Shown: positions 8,948-19,908, counted from the first letter of the stretch. The stretch is DNA of 64,000 bases from MFD04716-140 sp963703125 (GCA_963703125.1 OY969790.1:1984001-2048000); one strand, 5' to 3'. The notes: generated by a model not told the origin, from the sequence alone. Numbers and translations are program-made.

Positions 8948-10102
8948 ATGAGTGACAACAATCTAAAATTCAATAGCCGCACCATTCACGGAGGTCAAGA
9001 GCCTGACAAAGCATACGGTGCTGTAATGCCCCCCATTTATCAAACTTCTACGTATGCACAGAGCACCCCGGGAGGGCATTTAGGGTATGAATATTCAAGA
9101 ACTGCGAATCCTACGCGCACCGCACTTGAGAAATCGCTCGCAAGTATAGAAAATGGAAAGTTTGGTTTGGCTTTTGCAAGTGGATTGGCCGCTATGGACG
9201 CCGTCATCAAATTATTGGGGCCGGGAGATGAGGTTATTTCAACCAATGACCTTTATGGAGGGAGTTACCGCTTGTTCAAAAAGGTTTTCGAAAAGTATGG
9301 AATAAAGTTCCATTTTATCGGAATGCAAAGCACCGAATTAATTGAGGAAAACATAAATGAAAACACAAAGTTAATTTGGGTGGAGACTCCGACCAACCCC
9401 ATGATGAATATCATAGACATAATGGCTGTTTCCAAAATCGCAAAAAAGCACAAAGTTCTGTTGGCAGTCGATAATACATTTGCAACACCTTATTTACAGA
9501 CACCCTTGGATTTGGGGGCGGATATTGTAATGCATTCGGCTACCAAATATTTGGGAGGCCATAGTGATGTTGTAGTTGGTGCATTGGTGGTAAAGGACAA
9601 AGAATTGGCCGATCAATTATATTTTATCCAAAATGCAAGTGGAGCTGTTTGTGGCCCCATGGACAGTTTTTTGGTGCTTAGGGGAATCAAGACCTTACAT
9701 GTAAGAATGCAACGCCATTGTGAAAACGGGAAGGCTATTGCTGAATATTTGGTTCAACACCCTAAAATTGAAAAGGTATATTGGCCCGGATTTGAAAATC
9801 ACCCCAATCATGAGGTGGCCAAAACCCAAATGAAAGGATTTGGCGGAATGATTTCCTTTATTACCAAAGGCAGTAATTATGAAAATGCCATAAAAATTGT
9901 TGAAAAACTTCAGCTTTTTACGTTGGCCGAATCTTTAGGCGGAGTTGAAAGTTTGGCAGGCCACCCTGCCAGTATGACCCACGCCAGTATTCCAAAGGAA
10001 GAACGCGAAAAAAGCGGTGTGGTAGATGCCTTAATTCGTTTGAGCGTGGGGATAGAAGATGTCGATGATTTGATTGCTGATCTTGAAAGAGCAATCGGAT
10101 GA
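8948..10102 (+). CDS. Cystathionine gamma-synthase or gamma-lyase (PLP-dependent)
   Basis: A 384-residue member of the Cys/Met-metabolism PLP family. Features include the YEYSRTANPTR active-site segment (about 47-57), the VDNTFATPYLQTP strand (174-186) and the Schiff-base lysine K200 in HSATKYLGGHSD. It links homoserine esters and cysteine to cystathionine, or breaks cystathionine; the sequence does not separate synthase from lyase without a phylogeny. No other methionine genes are adjacent. The stop codon is TGA, which shows TGA serves as a stop in this genome. Confidence 0.9.
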   Translation: MSDNNLKFNSRTIHGGQEPDKAYGAVMPPIYQTSTYAQSTPGGHLGYEYSRTANPTRTALEKSLASIENGKFGLAFASGLAAMDAVIKLLGPGDEVISTNDLYGGSYRLFKKVFEKYGIKFHFIGMQSTELIEENINENTKLIWVETPTNPMMNIIDIMAVSKIAKKHKVLLAVDNTFATPYLQTPLDLGADIVMHSATKYLGGHSDVVVGALVVKDKELADQLYFIQNASGAVCGPMDSFLVLRGIKTLHVRMQRHCENGKAIAEYLVQHPKIEKVYWPGFENHPNHEVAKTQMKGFGGMISFITKGSNYENAIKIVEKLQLFTLAESLGGVESLAGHPASMTHASIPKEEREKSGVVDALIRLSVGIEDVDDLIADLERAIG

Positions 10103-10152
10103 GATATTTATGATATTTTTAAAAAAAGACTATTTAAAATGTAGGAATAATA

Positions 10153-10160
10153 TAATTTTG
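10153..10160 (+). promoter_or_regulatory. Predicted -7 element of gdhA
   Basis: TAATTTTG fits TAnnTTTG, 48 bases before the chosen ATG at 10208. Confidence 0.5.
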
Positions 10161-10189
10161 CCGTTATATTTTATTTTTATCAATATTAA

Positions 10190-11551
<1,362 letters not shown>

Positions 11552-11568
11552 ACCTCTATTTTTTAATA

Positions 11569-11604
11569 AAAAGGGCGAAGTGTTTCTAAATGCTTCGCAC
11601 TTTT
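11569..11604 (+). terminator. Rho-independent terminator after gdhA
   Basis: Arms AAAAG-G-GCGAAG and CTTCGC-A-CTTTT (11569-11580 and 11593-11604) form an interrupted stem with further weak pairing towards the loop, followed by a T-rich stretch. Confidence 0.75.
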
Positions 11605-11728
11605 GTTTTATATACTTTCTATATTTTCTTTGGGAATGTAATTTTATGGGGAATCAGTTTCGGGTTTCCTGAGTGAAAAGGAAAAGTAGGCTTAACTAAA
11701 AAAGATTGGCTACCCTCAATTCAAAAAA

Positions 11729-12448
11729 ATGCAAGTAACAACCAAGGCCATAATTCTCTCTTCTTTAAAATATGGGGACACGAGTTTGATTGTAAAAGCA
11801 TTTACCTTGTCAGATGGAATCAAGTCGTACTTATTGAAAGGAGTCTTAGCCTCTAAAAGGGGGAAGCTGAAGAGTGCTTATTTTCAACCTTTGACCCAAT
11901 TGGAAATAGTCGCTGTACATAGGAACAAGGGTACGCTGGAGAGCATTCGAGAGGCTAAAGTTGAATATCATTACCATTCCATTCATTCTGATATCGGCAA
12001 AAATGCAATAGCACTTTTTTTAGCGGAAATGTTGAGCAGTAGTATACATGAAGAAGAGTATAACGAGAAACTGTATTTTTTTGTTGAAGCGGCATTGCAA
12101 TGGTTGGATAGTCATGAAGAAATTTCCAATTTTCATTTATATTTCTTAGTGGCGCTTACCAAGTATTTAGGATTCTATCCGGATCTTTCCAATCGCAGTG
12201 CAAAGTACTTTGACCTTTTAGAAGGTGAATTCACCGACCATACTTCACTTAATCCTCTGTTGGGGGGGCAAAATTTAGAATATTTCAAAGGTCTTTTAGG
12301 CATAAATTTTGATGCAGTACAATCCATAAAGATGAACAAATCAGCAAGGCAAGAGTTGTTGAAAAGCATCATTCTTTATTTTGAATTACATTTGCCGGGA
12401 TTTCGAAAACCCCGATCACTTTCTATATTAAACCAAGTTTTTAGTTAA
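11729..12448 (+). CDS. recO: DNA repair protein RecO
   Basis: A 239-residue RecO. The N-terminal OB-fold opens with TTKAIILSSLKYGDTSLIVKA and contains the family-typical KSYLLKGVL stretch. A helical C-terminal part follows (about 85-235) with YLGFYPD near residue 148. In the RecFOR pathway RecO helps load RecA on SSB-coated single-stranded DNA. No zinc-binding cysteine cluster is present, as in many Bacteroidota RecO proteins. The TonB receptor gene begins one base after the stop, suggesting shared transcription. Confidence 0.92.
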   Translation: MQVTTKAIILSSLKYGDTSLIVKAFTLSDGIKSYLLKGVLASKRGKLKSAYFQPLTQLEIVAVHRNKGTLESIREAKVEYHYHSIHSDIGKNAIALFLAEMLSSSIHEEEYNEKLYFFVEAALQWLDSHEEISNFHLYFLVALTKYLGFYPDLSNRSAKYFDLLEGEFTDHTSLNPLLGGQNLEYFKGLLGINFDAVQSIKMNKSARQELLKSIILYFELHLPGFRKPRSLSILNQVFS

Positions 12449-12449
12449 T

Positions 12450-14861
12450 ATGCGCAGTCTAGCCTGCTTAGCAACATTGCTGATTTCAAATTTCTTTTTT
12501 GCGCAGGAAATCACAATTTTAGATGCGGAGACCAAGGAACCTATTGTAAACGTTGCAGTTTACAATGCCGATAAGTCAACAACAGCTCTCTCTGATTTTG
12601 ATGGGAAATGCGATCTAAGTCGTTTTGGAATGAACGAACGAATTACATTCAGGCATGTGGCTTATGAGGTTCAAAAGAGTTCCAAAAGCTATATCATGAA
12701 ACACGATCAACGTTTGTACATGAAAATGAGACCCGAGGAATTGGATGAAGTTGTCCTTTCCGTCTCAAAATGGGAACAGCAAAAGAAAGATATACCTAAT
12801 AAAATTGCGGTCATAGATTTTCGATCTGTAGAGTTCACAAGCCCGCAGACTTCGGCCGACTTGCTTCAAAAAAGTGGAAAGGTATTTGTTCAAAAAAGTC
12901 AACTGGGAGGAGGGAGTCCCATGATTAGGGGCTTTTCAACCAACAGGCTTTTGCTTTCGGTTGACGGTGTCAGAATGAACAATGCCATATTCAGAGGCGG
13001 AAACTTGCAGAATGTTATTTCAATTGATCCATTTACCGTAAGGAAAACTGAAATAATATTTGGCCCTGGATCTGTAATATATGGTAGTGACGCCATGGGA
13101 GGTGTAATGAATTTTTACACCAAACAAGCGCAATTTTCAAATACCGATAGTCTGTCTTTTCTTGGTAAGGTCGATTATAGATTTTCATCCGCAAATTCAG
13201 AGAATACTATTCACCTCGATTTTAATTTGGGCAAAAGAAAGTGGGCCTTTTTAACCAGCGCAACCTATAACGACTTCGGCGATTTAAAAATGGGTTCGCA
13301 TGGACCTGATTCTTATTTAAGAAACCAATATGTTGAGACTGCTAACGGTATGGATCGGTTGACCGTCAATGGCAACCCAAAAAAGCAAACTCCGACAGGG
13401 TATGATCAAATAAATTTTATGCAAAAGGTGGCTTTTAAACCAAATAACAATCTTGGGTTTCAACTAGGGGCACATTATTCCGAAACATCTGATTATTCAA
13501 GATATGACCGTTTAATTCGCCCAAATAGTCAAGAAAATGGACTTCGATCGTCGGAATGGTACTATGGCCCACAAAAATGGTTCATGGGAAATCTTCAAAT
13601 GGACCAAAAAGGGAAAGGCAAGTTTTATGACGGACTTAAATTGAACCTGGCGTATCAAAATTTTGAAGAAAGCCGTTATGACAGGGGATTTCAAGATACA
13701 GACCTATTTTCTACCAAGGAAAATGTTGATGCAATTTCTGCCAACCTTGATTTTGAAAACAAAAAAATGGGCAATTTTAGACTGTACTATGGTGCGGAAT
13801 ATATCTTTAACAAAGTCCATTCTACAGGTAATGTCAAGAATGTTTTTACAAATTCAATTGAAGAGAGTGCCTCAAGATATCCCGATGGTTCCTCATGGCA
13901 AACAACGGCGGCATATATAAATGGTGAGTATAAGGCCAAACCTAATTTTTCTGTACTCTCAGGGCTTAGATATAGCCATGTTTGGATAGACGCCATTTTT
14001 GATAAGACACACTACCCATTTCCCTTTGATGATGCCAATTTGAGCACAGGTGCTTTGACGGGGAGCCTAGGGTTTAGCTGGTACCCTAGGGCCGATCTTC
14101 AAGTAACATGGAATGGATCTACAGGATTTAGGGCTCCGAATATTGATGATGTGGGTAAAATTTTTGATTCGGAGCCAGGATCGGTTGTCGTTCCCAATCC
14201 AAATTTGGAGTCGGAATATGCCTATAATACCGAAATTGGACTTCATAAAAATTTCAGGGATAAAGTGGTTTTAAAAGGATCTGCATTTTATACGTATGTG
14301 GTTGATGCCTTAGTGCGTAGGGATTTTCTTTTTAATGGCTCTTCTCAGATTGCATACCAAGGGGAATTAAGTAATGTCCAAGCAATTCAAAATGCGGCCA
14401 AAGCTTATGTATATGGTTTTGAATTTGGACTGGAATCCTTTTTTAATGATAATCTATCAATAGCCGCGAACCTCACTTTGACCGAAGGCATTGAAGAAGA
14501 GGATGACGGCACGGAATCCCCAGCTCGTCATGCCCCACCTGTCTTTGGTGATTTTCATATTGTTTGGAAAAATCAAAAGATAAAAACGGATATCATTTTT
14601 AATTACAATGGGGAAGTGGCATTTGAAGACTTGGCCCCATCAGAGAGAAGCAAGGATTATATATATGCCATGGATGTTAACGGCAACCCCTATACACCAT
14701 CATGGTACACTTTGAATTTTAGGTCGCAATATTCAATTTCCCAAGCACTGAAAGCGACAATGGGTCTGGAGAATATTACAGATCAACGCTATAGAACCTA
14801 TTCGTCCGGTATTGTTGCCGCAGGAATTGATTTAATTCTGGGATTGGGATACACTTTTTAA
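12450..14861 (+). CDS. TonB-dependent outer-membrane receptor with N-terminal carboxypeptidase-like domain
   Basis: An 803-residue outer-membrane protein: signal peptide ending at FFFAQ (about residue 19), a CarboxypepD_reg-like beta domain (about 20-105), a plug domain with GGGSPMIRGFSTNRLLLSVDGVR, then a 22-strand-type barrel ending in the aromatic IDLILGLGYTF. The plug motif FGPGSVIYGSDAMGGVMNF is family-typical. It imports an unidentified ligand using TonB-ExbBD energy. The plug resembles heme/vitamin-type receptors more than SusC, but no ligand can be assigned. It begins directly after recO and ends at a strong terminator. Confidence 0.93.
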   Translation: MRSLACLATLLISNFFFAQEITILDAETKEPIVNVAVYNADKSTTALSDFDGKCDLSRFGMNERITFRHVAYEVQKSSKSYIMKHDQRLYMKMRPEELDEVVLSVSKWEQQKKDIPNKIAVIDFRSVEFTSPQTSADLLQKSGKVFVQKSQLGGGSPMIRGFSTNRLLLSVDGVRMNNAIFRGGNLQNVISIDPFTVRKTEIIFGPGSVIYGSDAMGGVMNFYTKQAQFSNTDSLSFLGKVDYRFSSANSENTIHLDFNLGKRKWAFLTSATYNDFGDLKMGSHGPDSYLRNQYVETANGMDRLTVNGNPKKQTPTGYDQINFMQKVAFKPNNNLGFQLGAHYSETSDYSRYDRLIRPNSQENGLRSSEWYYGPQKWFMGNLQMDQKGKGKFYDGLKLNLAYQNFEESRYDRGFQDTDLFSTKENVDAISANLDFENKKMGNFRLYYGAEYIFNKVHSTGNVKNVFTNSIEESASRYPDGSSWQTTAAYINGEYKAKPNFSVLSGLRYSHVWIDAIFDKTHYPFPFDDANLSTGALTGSLGFSWYPRADLQVTWNGSTGFRAPNIDDVGKIFDSEPGSVVVPNPNLESEYAYNTEIGLHKNFRDKVVLKGSAFYTYVVDALVRRDFLFNGSSQIAYQGELSNVQAIQNAAKAYVYGFEFGLESFFNDNLSIAANLTLTEGIEEEDDGTESPARHAPPVFGDFHIVWKNQKIKTDIIFNYNGEVAFEDLAPSERSKDYIYAMDVNGNPYTPSWYTLNFRSQYSISQALKATMGLENITDQRYRTYSSGIVAAGIDLILGLGYTF

Positions 14862-14882
14862 TATTTAAAGAAGGAGTCAAAT

Positions 14883-14913
14883 AAAAAAGCCCCTGTTCTT
14901 GAGGGGCTTTTTT
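14883..14913. terminator. Bidirectional Rho-independent terminator
   Basis: AAAAAAGCCCC (14883-14893) pairs with GGGGCTTTTTT (14903-14913), plus one inner T-A pair, around a seven-base loop. T-runs are present on both strands. It separates the TonB receptor gene from the convergent lipoprotein gene. Confidence 0.93.
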
Positions 14914-14928
14914 GAATTTTACCATTGA

Positions 14929-15267
14929 TCAATTGTCATCATCAACGGCATCCTTTACCTTGTCGGCCGCTTTTTTTGCTGCATCTTTTACGTTTTCACC
15001 TGTTTCTTTTGCTTTTTCTTTCACTTCCTCACCTGTTTCTTTTGCGGCTTTTTTAATGTCCTCACCGGCCTCTTTCAATTCTGCACCAACCTCTTTTGCC
15101 TTGTCCGCTGCCTTGTCTGCGGCATCTTTAAGGTCATCCCCCACTTCATCCATGGTATCGGAAGCTTCATCCATGGCCTCTTTGGTTTTATCCCCTGTCT
15201 CACGGCATGAAACTAAGCTTGCACCTAGGGCAAGCATCAATATTGAACTTAAAATAACTTTTTTCAT
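14929..15267 (-). CDS. Small LEA-like/YtxH-like lipoprotein of amphipathic repeats
   Basis: A 112-residue protein with signal peptide and lipobox SLVSC (lipid Cys 21). The rest, residues 25-112, consists almost only of Ala, Lys, Glu, Asp, Gly, Thr and Val in heptad/11-mer-like repeats such as KDAADKAADKAKEVG and KKAAKETGEEVKEKAKETG. No aromatic residue is found in the mature part. This composition matches group 3 LEA proteins and stress-induced YtxH-like proteins, predicting an extended amphipathic helix anchored in a membrane. A protective role in desiccation or osmotic stress is inference. Confidence 0.82.
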   Translation of the reverse strand: MKKVILSSILMLALGASLVSCRETGDKTKEAMDEASDTMDEVGDDLKDAADKAADKAKEVGAELKEAGEDIKKAAKETGEEVKEKAKETGENVKDAAKKAADKVKDAVDDDN

Positions 15268-15407
15268 TTTATCTATTTTGGTGTTTTCTGAAAGGATATA
15301 CGTGTAAAAAACCTCTTTGAGATGCCAAAAGGACTATAACTTTTTATGCATCAAAATGATCATTGATATCAATTGTAGATTACCACTATAAATTCGGTTT
15401 AAATTTA

Positions 15408-15415
15408 TAATTTTG
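15408..15415 (+). promoter_or_regulatory. Predicted -7 element of ileS
   Basis: TAATTTTG fits TAnnTTTG, 29 bases upstream of the ileS ATG at 15445. No clear T-box or other leader structure is present in this short leader. Confidence 0.5.
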
Positions 15416-15444
15416 CAGGCTTAATTTGTTAGGCTCAGCTTGTT

Positions 15445-18400
15445 ATGAAATTTAAGGGATATACGGGGTTGGATTTACCTAAGGTAGCGGAAGAAGTCCT
15501 TTTCTATTGGAAGGAGAGACGCATTTTTGAAAAAAGCGTTTCCGAGCGTGAAGGGAGTCCTGCCTATGTCTTTTACGAGGGGCCACCTTCAGCCAATGGT
15601 ATGCCGGGCATTCATCATGTTATGGCCAGAACCATTAAGGATATTTTCCCTAGGTATAAAACCATGAAGGGCTTTCAAGTGAAGCGCAAGGCGGGTTGGG
15701 ATACCCATGGTCTTCCCATAGAACTGGGTGTTGAAAAAGAACTGGGAATTACCAAGGAAGATATTGGAAAGAAAATATCAGTGGAAGAATACAACGCCGC
15801 ATGTAAAAAGGCGGTTATGCGATATACCGATGTTTGGAACGAAATGACCGAGAAAATCGGGTATTGGGTAGATATGGATGTCCCGTATATTACCTATAAA
15901 TCCAAATACATGGAGTCCGTTTGGTGGTTGTTGAAGCAGATATATGATAAAGGCCTCATCTACAAGGGGTACACCATACAGCCCTATTCCCCAAAGGCGG
16001 GAACAGGACTAAGTTCGCATGAACTTAATCAGCCGGGCACTTACCAAGATGTGACCGATACCACCGTGGTGGCCCAGTTTAAGGCAATAGAAAGTTCGCT
16101 GCCCAAATTTTTACAGGATGAGGGAACAGTTTACTTTTTGGCATGGACAACCACGCCCTGGACACTTCCTTCAAACACGGCACTTACGGTTGGGCCTAAA
16201 ATAGATTATGTTCTGGTTGAAACATACAATCAGTATACCTTCAAACCAATGAACGTTATCTTGGCCAAAAGTTTGGTTTCAAACCAATTTGCGGTAAAGT
16301 TTACGGAGGTTGAAACCAAACCAGAACTTTTGGAATATAGTTCCGGAGATAAGAAGATACCTTTTTTCATTGTAAAGGAATTTAAAGGAAATGACTTGGT
16401 AGGAATCAAGTATGAACAACTGCTTGATTATACACTGCCTTTTGAAAATCCCGAAAATGCGTTTCGTGTAATTGCTGGGGATTTTGTTACAACTGAGGAT
16501 GGTACAGGTATCGTACATACCGCGCCGACCTTTGGTGCCGATGACATGTTCGTTGCCCAAAAGGCGGATCCGCCAATACCACCAATGTTGGTGCTTGATG
16601 AGAATAAGAACCCCGTCCCATTGGTAGATTTACAGGGAAAGTTCAGGCCTGAAATGGGAGAACTCGCTGGCAAATATGTAAAGAACGAGTATTATGAGGA
16701 TGGTGAGGCCCCTGAAAAATCGGTTGATGTTGAGATTGCCATTCGTTTAAAGGAAGAAAACAAAGCCTTTAAGGTTGAGAAATACGTACACAGTTATCCG
16801 AATTGCTGGCGTACCGATAAACCTATTCTGTATTACCCTTTAGACTCATGGTTCATCAAAATTACCGATGTAAAAGATCGCATGTTTGAGTTGAACCAGA
16901 AAATAAATTGGAAACCGAAGGCAACGGGCGAAGGCAGGTTTGGAAATTGGCTTGCCAATGCGAATGACTGGAATCTTTCCCGATCTCGATATTGGGGAAT
17001 TCCACTTCCCATTTGGCGCACCGAGGACGGCCAAGAAGAGCTGATCATAGGTTCGATCGCCGAACTAAAAACTCAAATTACCAAGGCGATTGATGCCGGT
17101 GTAATGACTACGGATATCTTCAATGACTTTGTTGTTGGTGACATGTCCGAAGAAAATTATGAAAAGGTAGATCTTCATAAAAACATTGTCGATCAGATTA
17201 TATTGGTATCCGATTCCGGCAAAACCATGAGACGTGAAAGCGACTTGATAGATGTTTGGTTTGACAGCGGATCAATGCCTTATGCACAGTGGCATTATCC
17301 ATTCGAGAAAAAGGAATCAATTGATAAAGGCCTAACATTTCCGGCCGATTTTATCGCCGAAGGCGTAGACCAGACCAGAGGCTGGTTTTATACCCTTCAT
17401 GCCATAGCCACTATGGTTTTTGATTCAGTAGCTTATAAGAATGTTGTATCAAATGGGCTTGTACTTGATAAAGAGGGAAAAAAGATGTCCAAACGTCTTG
17501 GGAATGCTGTGGATCCTTTTGAAACAGTGAATGAACATGGTGCCGATGCAACACGTTGGTATATGATTTCCAACGCCAATCCTTGGGACAACCTTAAGTT
17601 TGACATGGATGGAATCGTTGAAGTGAAACGTAAGTTTTTTGGAACCCTTTACAATACCTATGCGTTTTTTGCCCTGTACGCAAACATTGATGAATTCAAT
17701 TATTCAGAGCAAAATATACCTTTGAGAGAAAGGCCTGAAATTGACCGCTGGATTTTGTCGGAACTCCATAGTTTGATTAAAACGGTCGATGAGGCTTATG
17801 CTGAATACGAACCTACAAAGGCAACTAGGGCAATTTCCGAATATGTTCAAGAAAATTTGAGCAATTGGTATGTACGTCTGAGCCGAAGGCGTTTTTGGAA
17901 AGGGGATTACCAAAAGGATAAAATATCGGCCTATCAAACACTCTATACCTGTTTGGAAACGGTTGCCAAACTTTCAGCACCCGTGGCTCCTTTTTATATG
18001 GATCAATTATTTAGGGACTTGAATGCAACGACTCAGAAAGAAGTTTTTGAAAGTGTACATTTGGCCGATTTCCCGAAGTTTGAGCCGACTATAATAGATG
18101 CAGCACTGGAAAGTAAAATGCAAAAGGCGCAGACGATATCTTCCTTGGTACTTTCCATACGTCAGAAGGAAAAAATAAAAGTACGACAACCTCTTCAAAA
18201 GGTAATGATCCCCGTTTTGGACAAAAAACAAAGGGAAGAGATAGAGGCAGTTGCAGATTTGATACGGTCGGAAGTAAATGTCAAGGAAATTGAATTGTTG
18301 GATGATGCTTCTGGAATTCTTGTTAAGAACATTAAACCTAATTTTAAGACTTTAGGTCCAAAATTCGGAAAAGACATGAAGTCTATTGCTTTGGCCGTCA

Positions 18401-18843
18401 ATAAATTAGTACAAGCAGACATCCAAAAAATAGAGCAACAGGGCGAATTATCACTGAAGATTGAAAATAAAATCTTTAATTTACAGTTACAGGATGTAGA
18501 GATTACCTCACAAGACATTGAAGGTTGGCTGGTGGCCAGTTCGGGACCAATTACAGTGGCTCTGGATGTTACTATCAACGATCAACTTCGTAAGGAGGGA
18601 ATTGCAAGGGAACTTGTAAATCGTATTCAGAATATGAGGAAAGATTCAGGTTTGGAGGTAACGGACAGAATCGATATTAAAATATTGAAAGACGGGCTGG
18701 TTGAAGGAGCTATTAATAGCAATATTGATTATATTAAGGCTGAGACCTTAACAGCGGACCTGCATTTTGAGACAGTATTGGAAGATGGCACCGATGTGTC
18801 ATTTGATGAAGTGAAAACTAAATTATTTATTGAAAAACACTAA
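15445..18843 (+). CDS. ileS: Isoleucyl-tRNA synthetase (long, eukaryote-like IleS2-type length)
   Basis: A 1,132-residue class I synthetase. The HIGH-type motif is PGIHHV (GIHH at 55-58) and the KMSKS-type loop is KMSKR at 680-684. The editing CP1 domain contains the LAWTTTPWTLPSNTAL segment (about 232-247), and the anticodon-binding domain follows residue about 770. The length and the absence of a C-terminal zinc finger fit the IleS2-like type common in Bacteroidota rather than the 940-residue E. coli type. IleS2-type enzymes are often naturally less sensitive to mupirocin; that property is family knowledge, not shown here. It is followed four bases later by a DksA-like gene. Confidence 0.96.
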   Translation: MKFKGYTGLDLPKVAEEVLFYWKERRIFEKSVSEREGSPAYVFYEGPPSANGMPGIHHVMARTIKDIFPRYKTMKGFQVKRKAGWDTHGLPIELGVEKELGITKEDIGKKISVEEYNAACKKAVMRYTDVWNEMTEKIGYWVDMDVPYITYKSKYMESVWWLLKQIYDKGLIYKGYTIQPYSPKAGTGLSSHELNQPGTYQDVTDTTVVAQFKAIESSLPKFLQDEGTVYFLAWTTTPWTLPSNTALTVGPKIDYVLVETYNQYTFKPMNVILAKSLVSNQFAVKFTEVETKPELLEYSSGDKKIPFFIVKEFKGNDLVGIKYEQLLDYTLPFENPENAFRVIAGDFVTTEDGTGIVHTAPTFGADDMFVAQKADPPIPPMLVLDENKNPVPLVDLQGKFRPEMGELAGKYVKNEYYEDGEAPEKSVDVEIAIRLKEENKAFKVEKYVHSYPNCWRTDKPILYYPLDSWFIKITDVKDRMFELNQKINWKPKATGEGRFGNWLANANDWNLSRSRYWGIPLPIWRTEDGQEELIIGSIAELKTQITKAIDAGVMTTDIFNDFVVGDMSEENYEKVDLHKNIVDQIILVSDSGKTMRRESDLIDVWFDSGSMPYAQWHYPFEKKESIDKGLTFPADFIAEGVDQTRGWFYTLHAIATMVFDSVAYKNVVSNGLVLDKEGKKMSKRLGNAVDPFETVNEHGADATRWYMISNANPWDNLKFDMDGIVEVKRKFFGTLYNTYAFFALYANIDEFNYSEQNIPLRERPEIDRWILSELHSLIKTVDEAYAEYEPTKATRAISEYVQENLSNWYVRLSRRRFWKGDYQKDKISAYQTLYTCLETVAKLSAPVAPFYMDQLFRDLNATTQKEVFESVHLADFPKFEPTIIDAALESKMQKAQTISSLVLSIRQKEKIKVRQPLQKVMIPVLDKKQREEIEAVADLIRSEVNVKEIELLDDASGILVKNIKPNFKTLGPKFGKDMKSIALAVNKLVQADIQKIEQQGELSLKIENKIFNLQLQDVEITSQDIEGWLVASSGPITVALDVTINDQLRKEGIARELVNRIQNMRKDSGLEVTDRIDIKILKDGLVEGAINSNIDYIKAETLTADLHFETVLEDGTDVSFDEVKTKLFIEKH

Positions 18844-18846
18844 AGC

Positions 18847-19230
18847 ATGACAGAAGATTTAAAAGTTAGATATTCGGACAAGGACTTGGCCGAGTTTAAA
18901 GCCCTTATTGAGGAAAAAATCGAGAAGGCAAAGAGTCATTTGGAGCTGCTTAGGAGCTCTTATATGAACGATGGTGATAACGGTACGGATGATACATCGC
19001 CCACCTTCAAGGCGTTTGAAGAAGGCTCCGAAACAATGAGCAAAGAAGCGAATACCCAATTGGCAATTCGGCAGGAAAAGTTTATTAGGGATTTAAAAAA
19101 TGCATTATTGCGTATTGAAAATAAAACCTATGGCATTTGTAGAACCACGGGCAAACTCATAAACAAAGAAAGGTTAAAATTAGTGCCCCATGCAACTTTA
19201 AGCATTGAAGCTAAAAATTTACAAAAATAA
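18847..19230 (+). CDS. TraR/DksA-family protein with degenerate zinc site
   Basis: A 127-residue protein with a DksA-like plan: a long helical N-terminal coiled-coil region (about 10-90), then the C-terminal zinc-finger region IENKTYGICRTTGKLINKER, and VPHATLSIEA. Canonical members have four Cys (CxxC and CxxC); here only the first remains, the others being Thr, Ser and Ala. The domain may fold without zinc. DksA relatives act in the RNA polymerase secondary channel. The gene follows ileS by three bases and precedes lspA, a neighbourhood I recall as common in Bacteroidota. A terminator follows directly. Confidence 0.85.
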   Translation: MTEDLKVRYSDKDLAEFKALIEEKIEKAKSHLELLRSSYMNDGDNGTDDTSPTFKAFEEGSETMSKEANTQLAIRQEKFIRDLKNALLRIENKTYGICRTTGKLINKERLKLVPHATLSIEAKNLQK

Positions 19231-19257
19231 AAAGTCCGCCAGATGGCGGACTTTTTT
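19231..19257 (+). terminator. Rho-independent terminator after the ileS/DksA-like operon
   Basis: AAAGTCCGCC (19231-19240) pairs perfectly with GGCGGACTTT (19245-19254) around loop AGAT, followed by further T residues. It starts immediately after the stop codon of the DksA-like gene. Confidence 0.95.
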
Positions 19258-19267
19258 ATAGTGCTTT

Positions 19268-19894
19268 ATGAATATCAAAAACTTTGTGTCAGTTTTGATC
19301 ATTGGGTTCTGCACCATGTTGTATGGCCAAAAGAAAATCAAAAAGGCACTCATAGACCATACCGCCTCATTGATTCAAATTGACACTGACAATTGTTACA
19401 ATGTCGAAATAGGGACTTCAGATTCACATGAGATTGTAGTAGAAGCTGTTATTGACGGTGAGTATAAAAATGACTTGGCAGTACGGATTGAGGAAAAGGG
19501 CATAGGTGCTTTGATCAGTGCGGGATTTCAGCCCAACTTCTTAAATCCCAACGATAAATTAAGTGCGCATAAGACGATCTCGATTTCACTGAAAATATCT
19601 CTGCCCGAACAAAAAAATGTTCAAGTTTTTGGAACAAATGGCAATGTTGATATTACCGGTAAGTATCGAGATTTAAAAGTGACATTGGATGATGGTCGCT
19701 GCATCCTAAATCAAGTCACTGAATCTGTTGAAATCATCACTCAAAGCGGTGAAATTATCATGTATGGCGAAAGCGGTGTTATCAACGCAAAAAGCAAATA
19801 TGGAAAAATCGTAAAAGATTCGATTCCAACGGGCAACGATCATTTCGACTTGTCCACTACAACTGGTAATATCCTAATAAGGAAAACCAAATAA
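19268..19894 (+). CDS. Exported DUF4097-like beta-repeat protein, function unknown
   Basis: A 208-residue protein with an N-terminal signal peptide ending about FCTMLYGQ (residue 21). The remainder is rich in alternating beta strands (VQVFGTNGNVDITGKY, ESVEIITQSGEIIMYGESG, TTTGNILIRKTK). Repeats of x-G-x-I/V-x-x-x resemble the putative-adhesin DUF4097 solenoid often found in envelope proteins of Bacteroidota. It ends soon after that repeat without a sorting domain, so it is predicted to be periplasmic. It lies between the ileS/DksA-like terminator and lspA. Confidence 0.68.
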   Translation: MNIKNFVSVLIIGFCTMLYGQKKIKKALIDHTASLIQIDTDNCYNVEIGTSDSHEIVVEAVIDGEYKNDLAVRIEEKGIGALISAGFQPNFLNPNDKLSAHKTISISLKISLPEQKNVQVFGTNGNVDITGKYRDLKVTLDDGRCILNQVTESVEIITQSGEIIMYGESGVINAKSKYGKIVKDSIPTGNDHFDLSTTTGNILIRKTK

Positions 19895-19900
19895 TATCGC

Positions 19901-19908
19901 TATTTTTG
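19901..19908 (+). promoter_or_regulatory. Predicted -7 element of lspA
   Basis: TATTTTTG fits TAnnTTTG and ends 19 bases before the lspA ATG at 19928. Confidence 0.5.

Noticed and set aside
14912..15307. A long plus-strand open frame of Ser/Ala/Phe-rich sequence
   Set aside because: It is the antisense of the low-complexity LEA-like lipoprotein gene, which has a proper signal peptide and lipobox.
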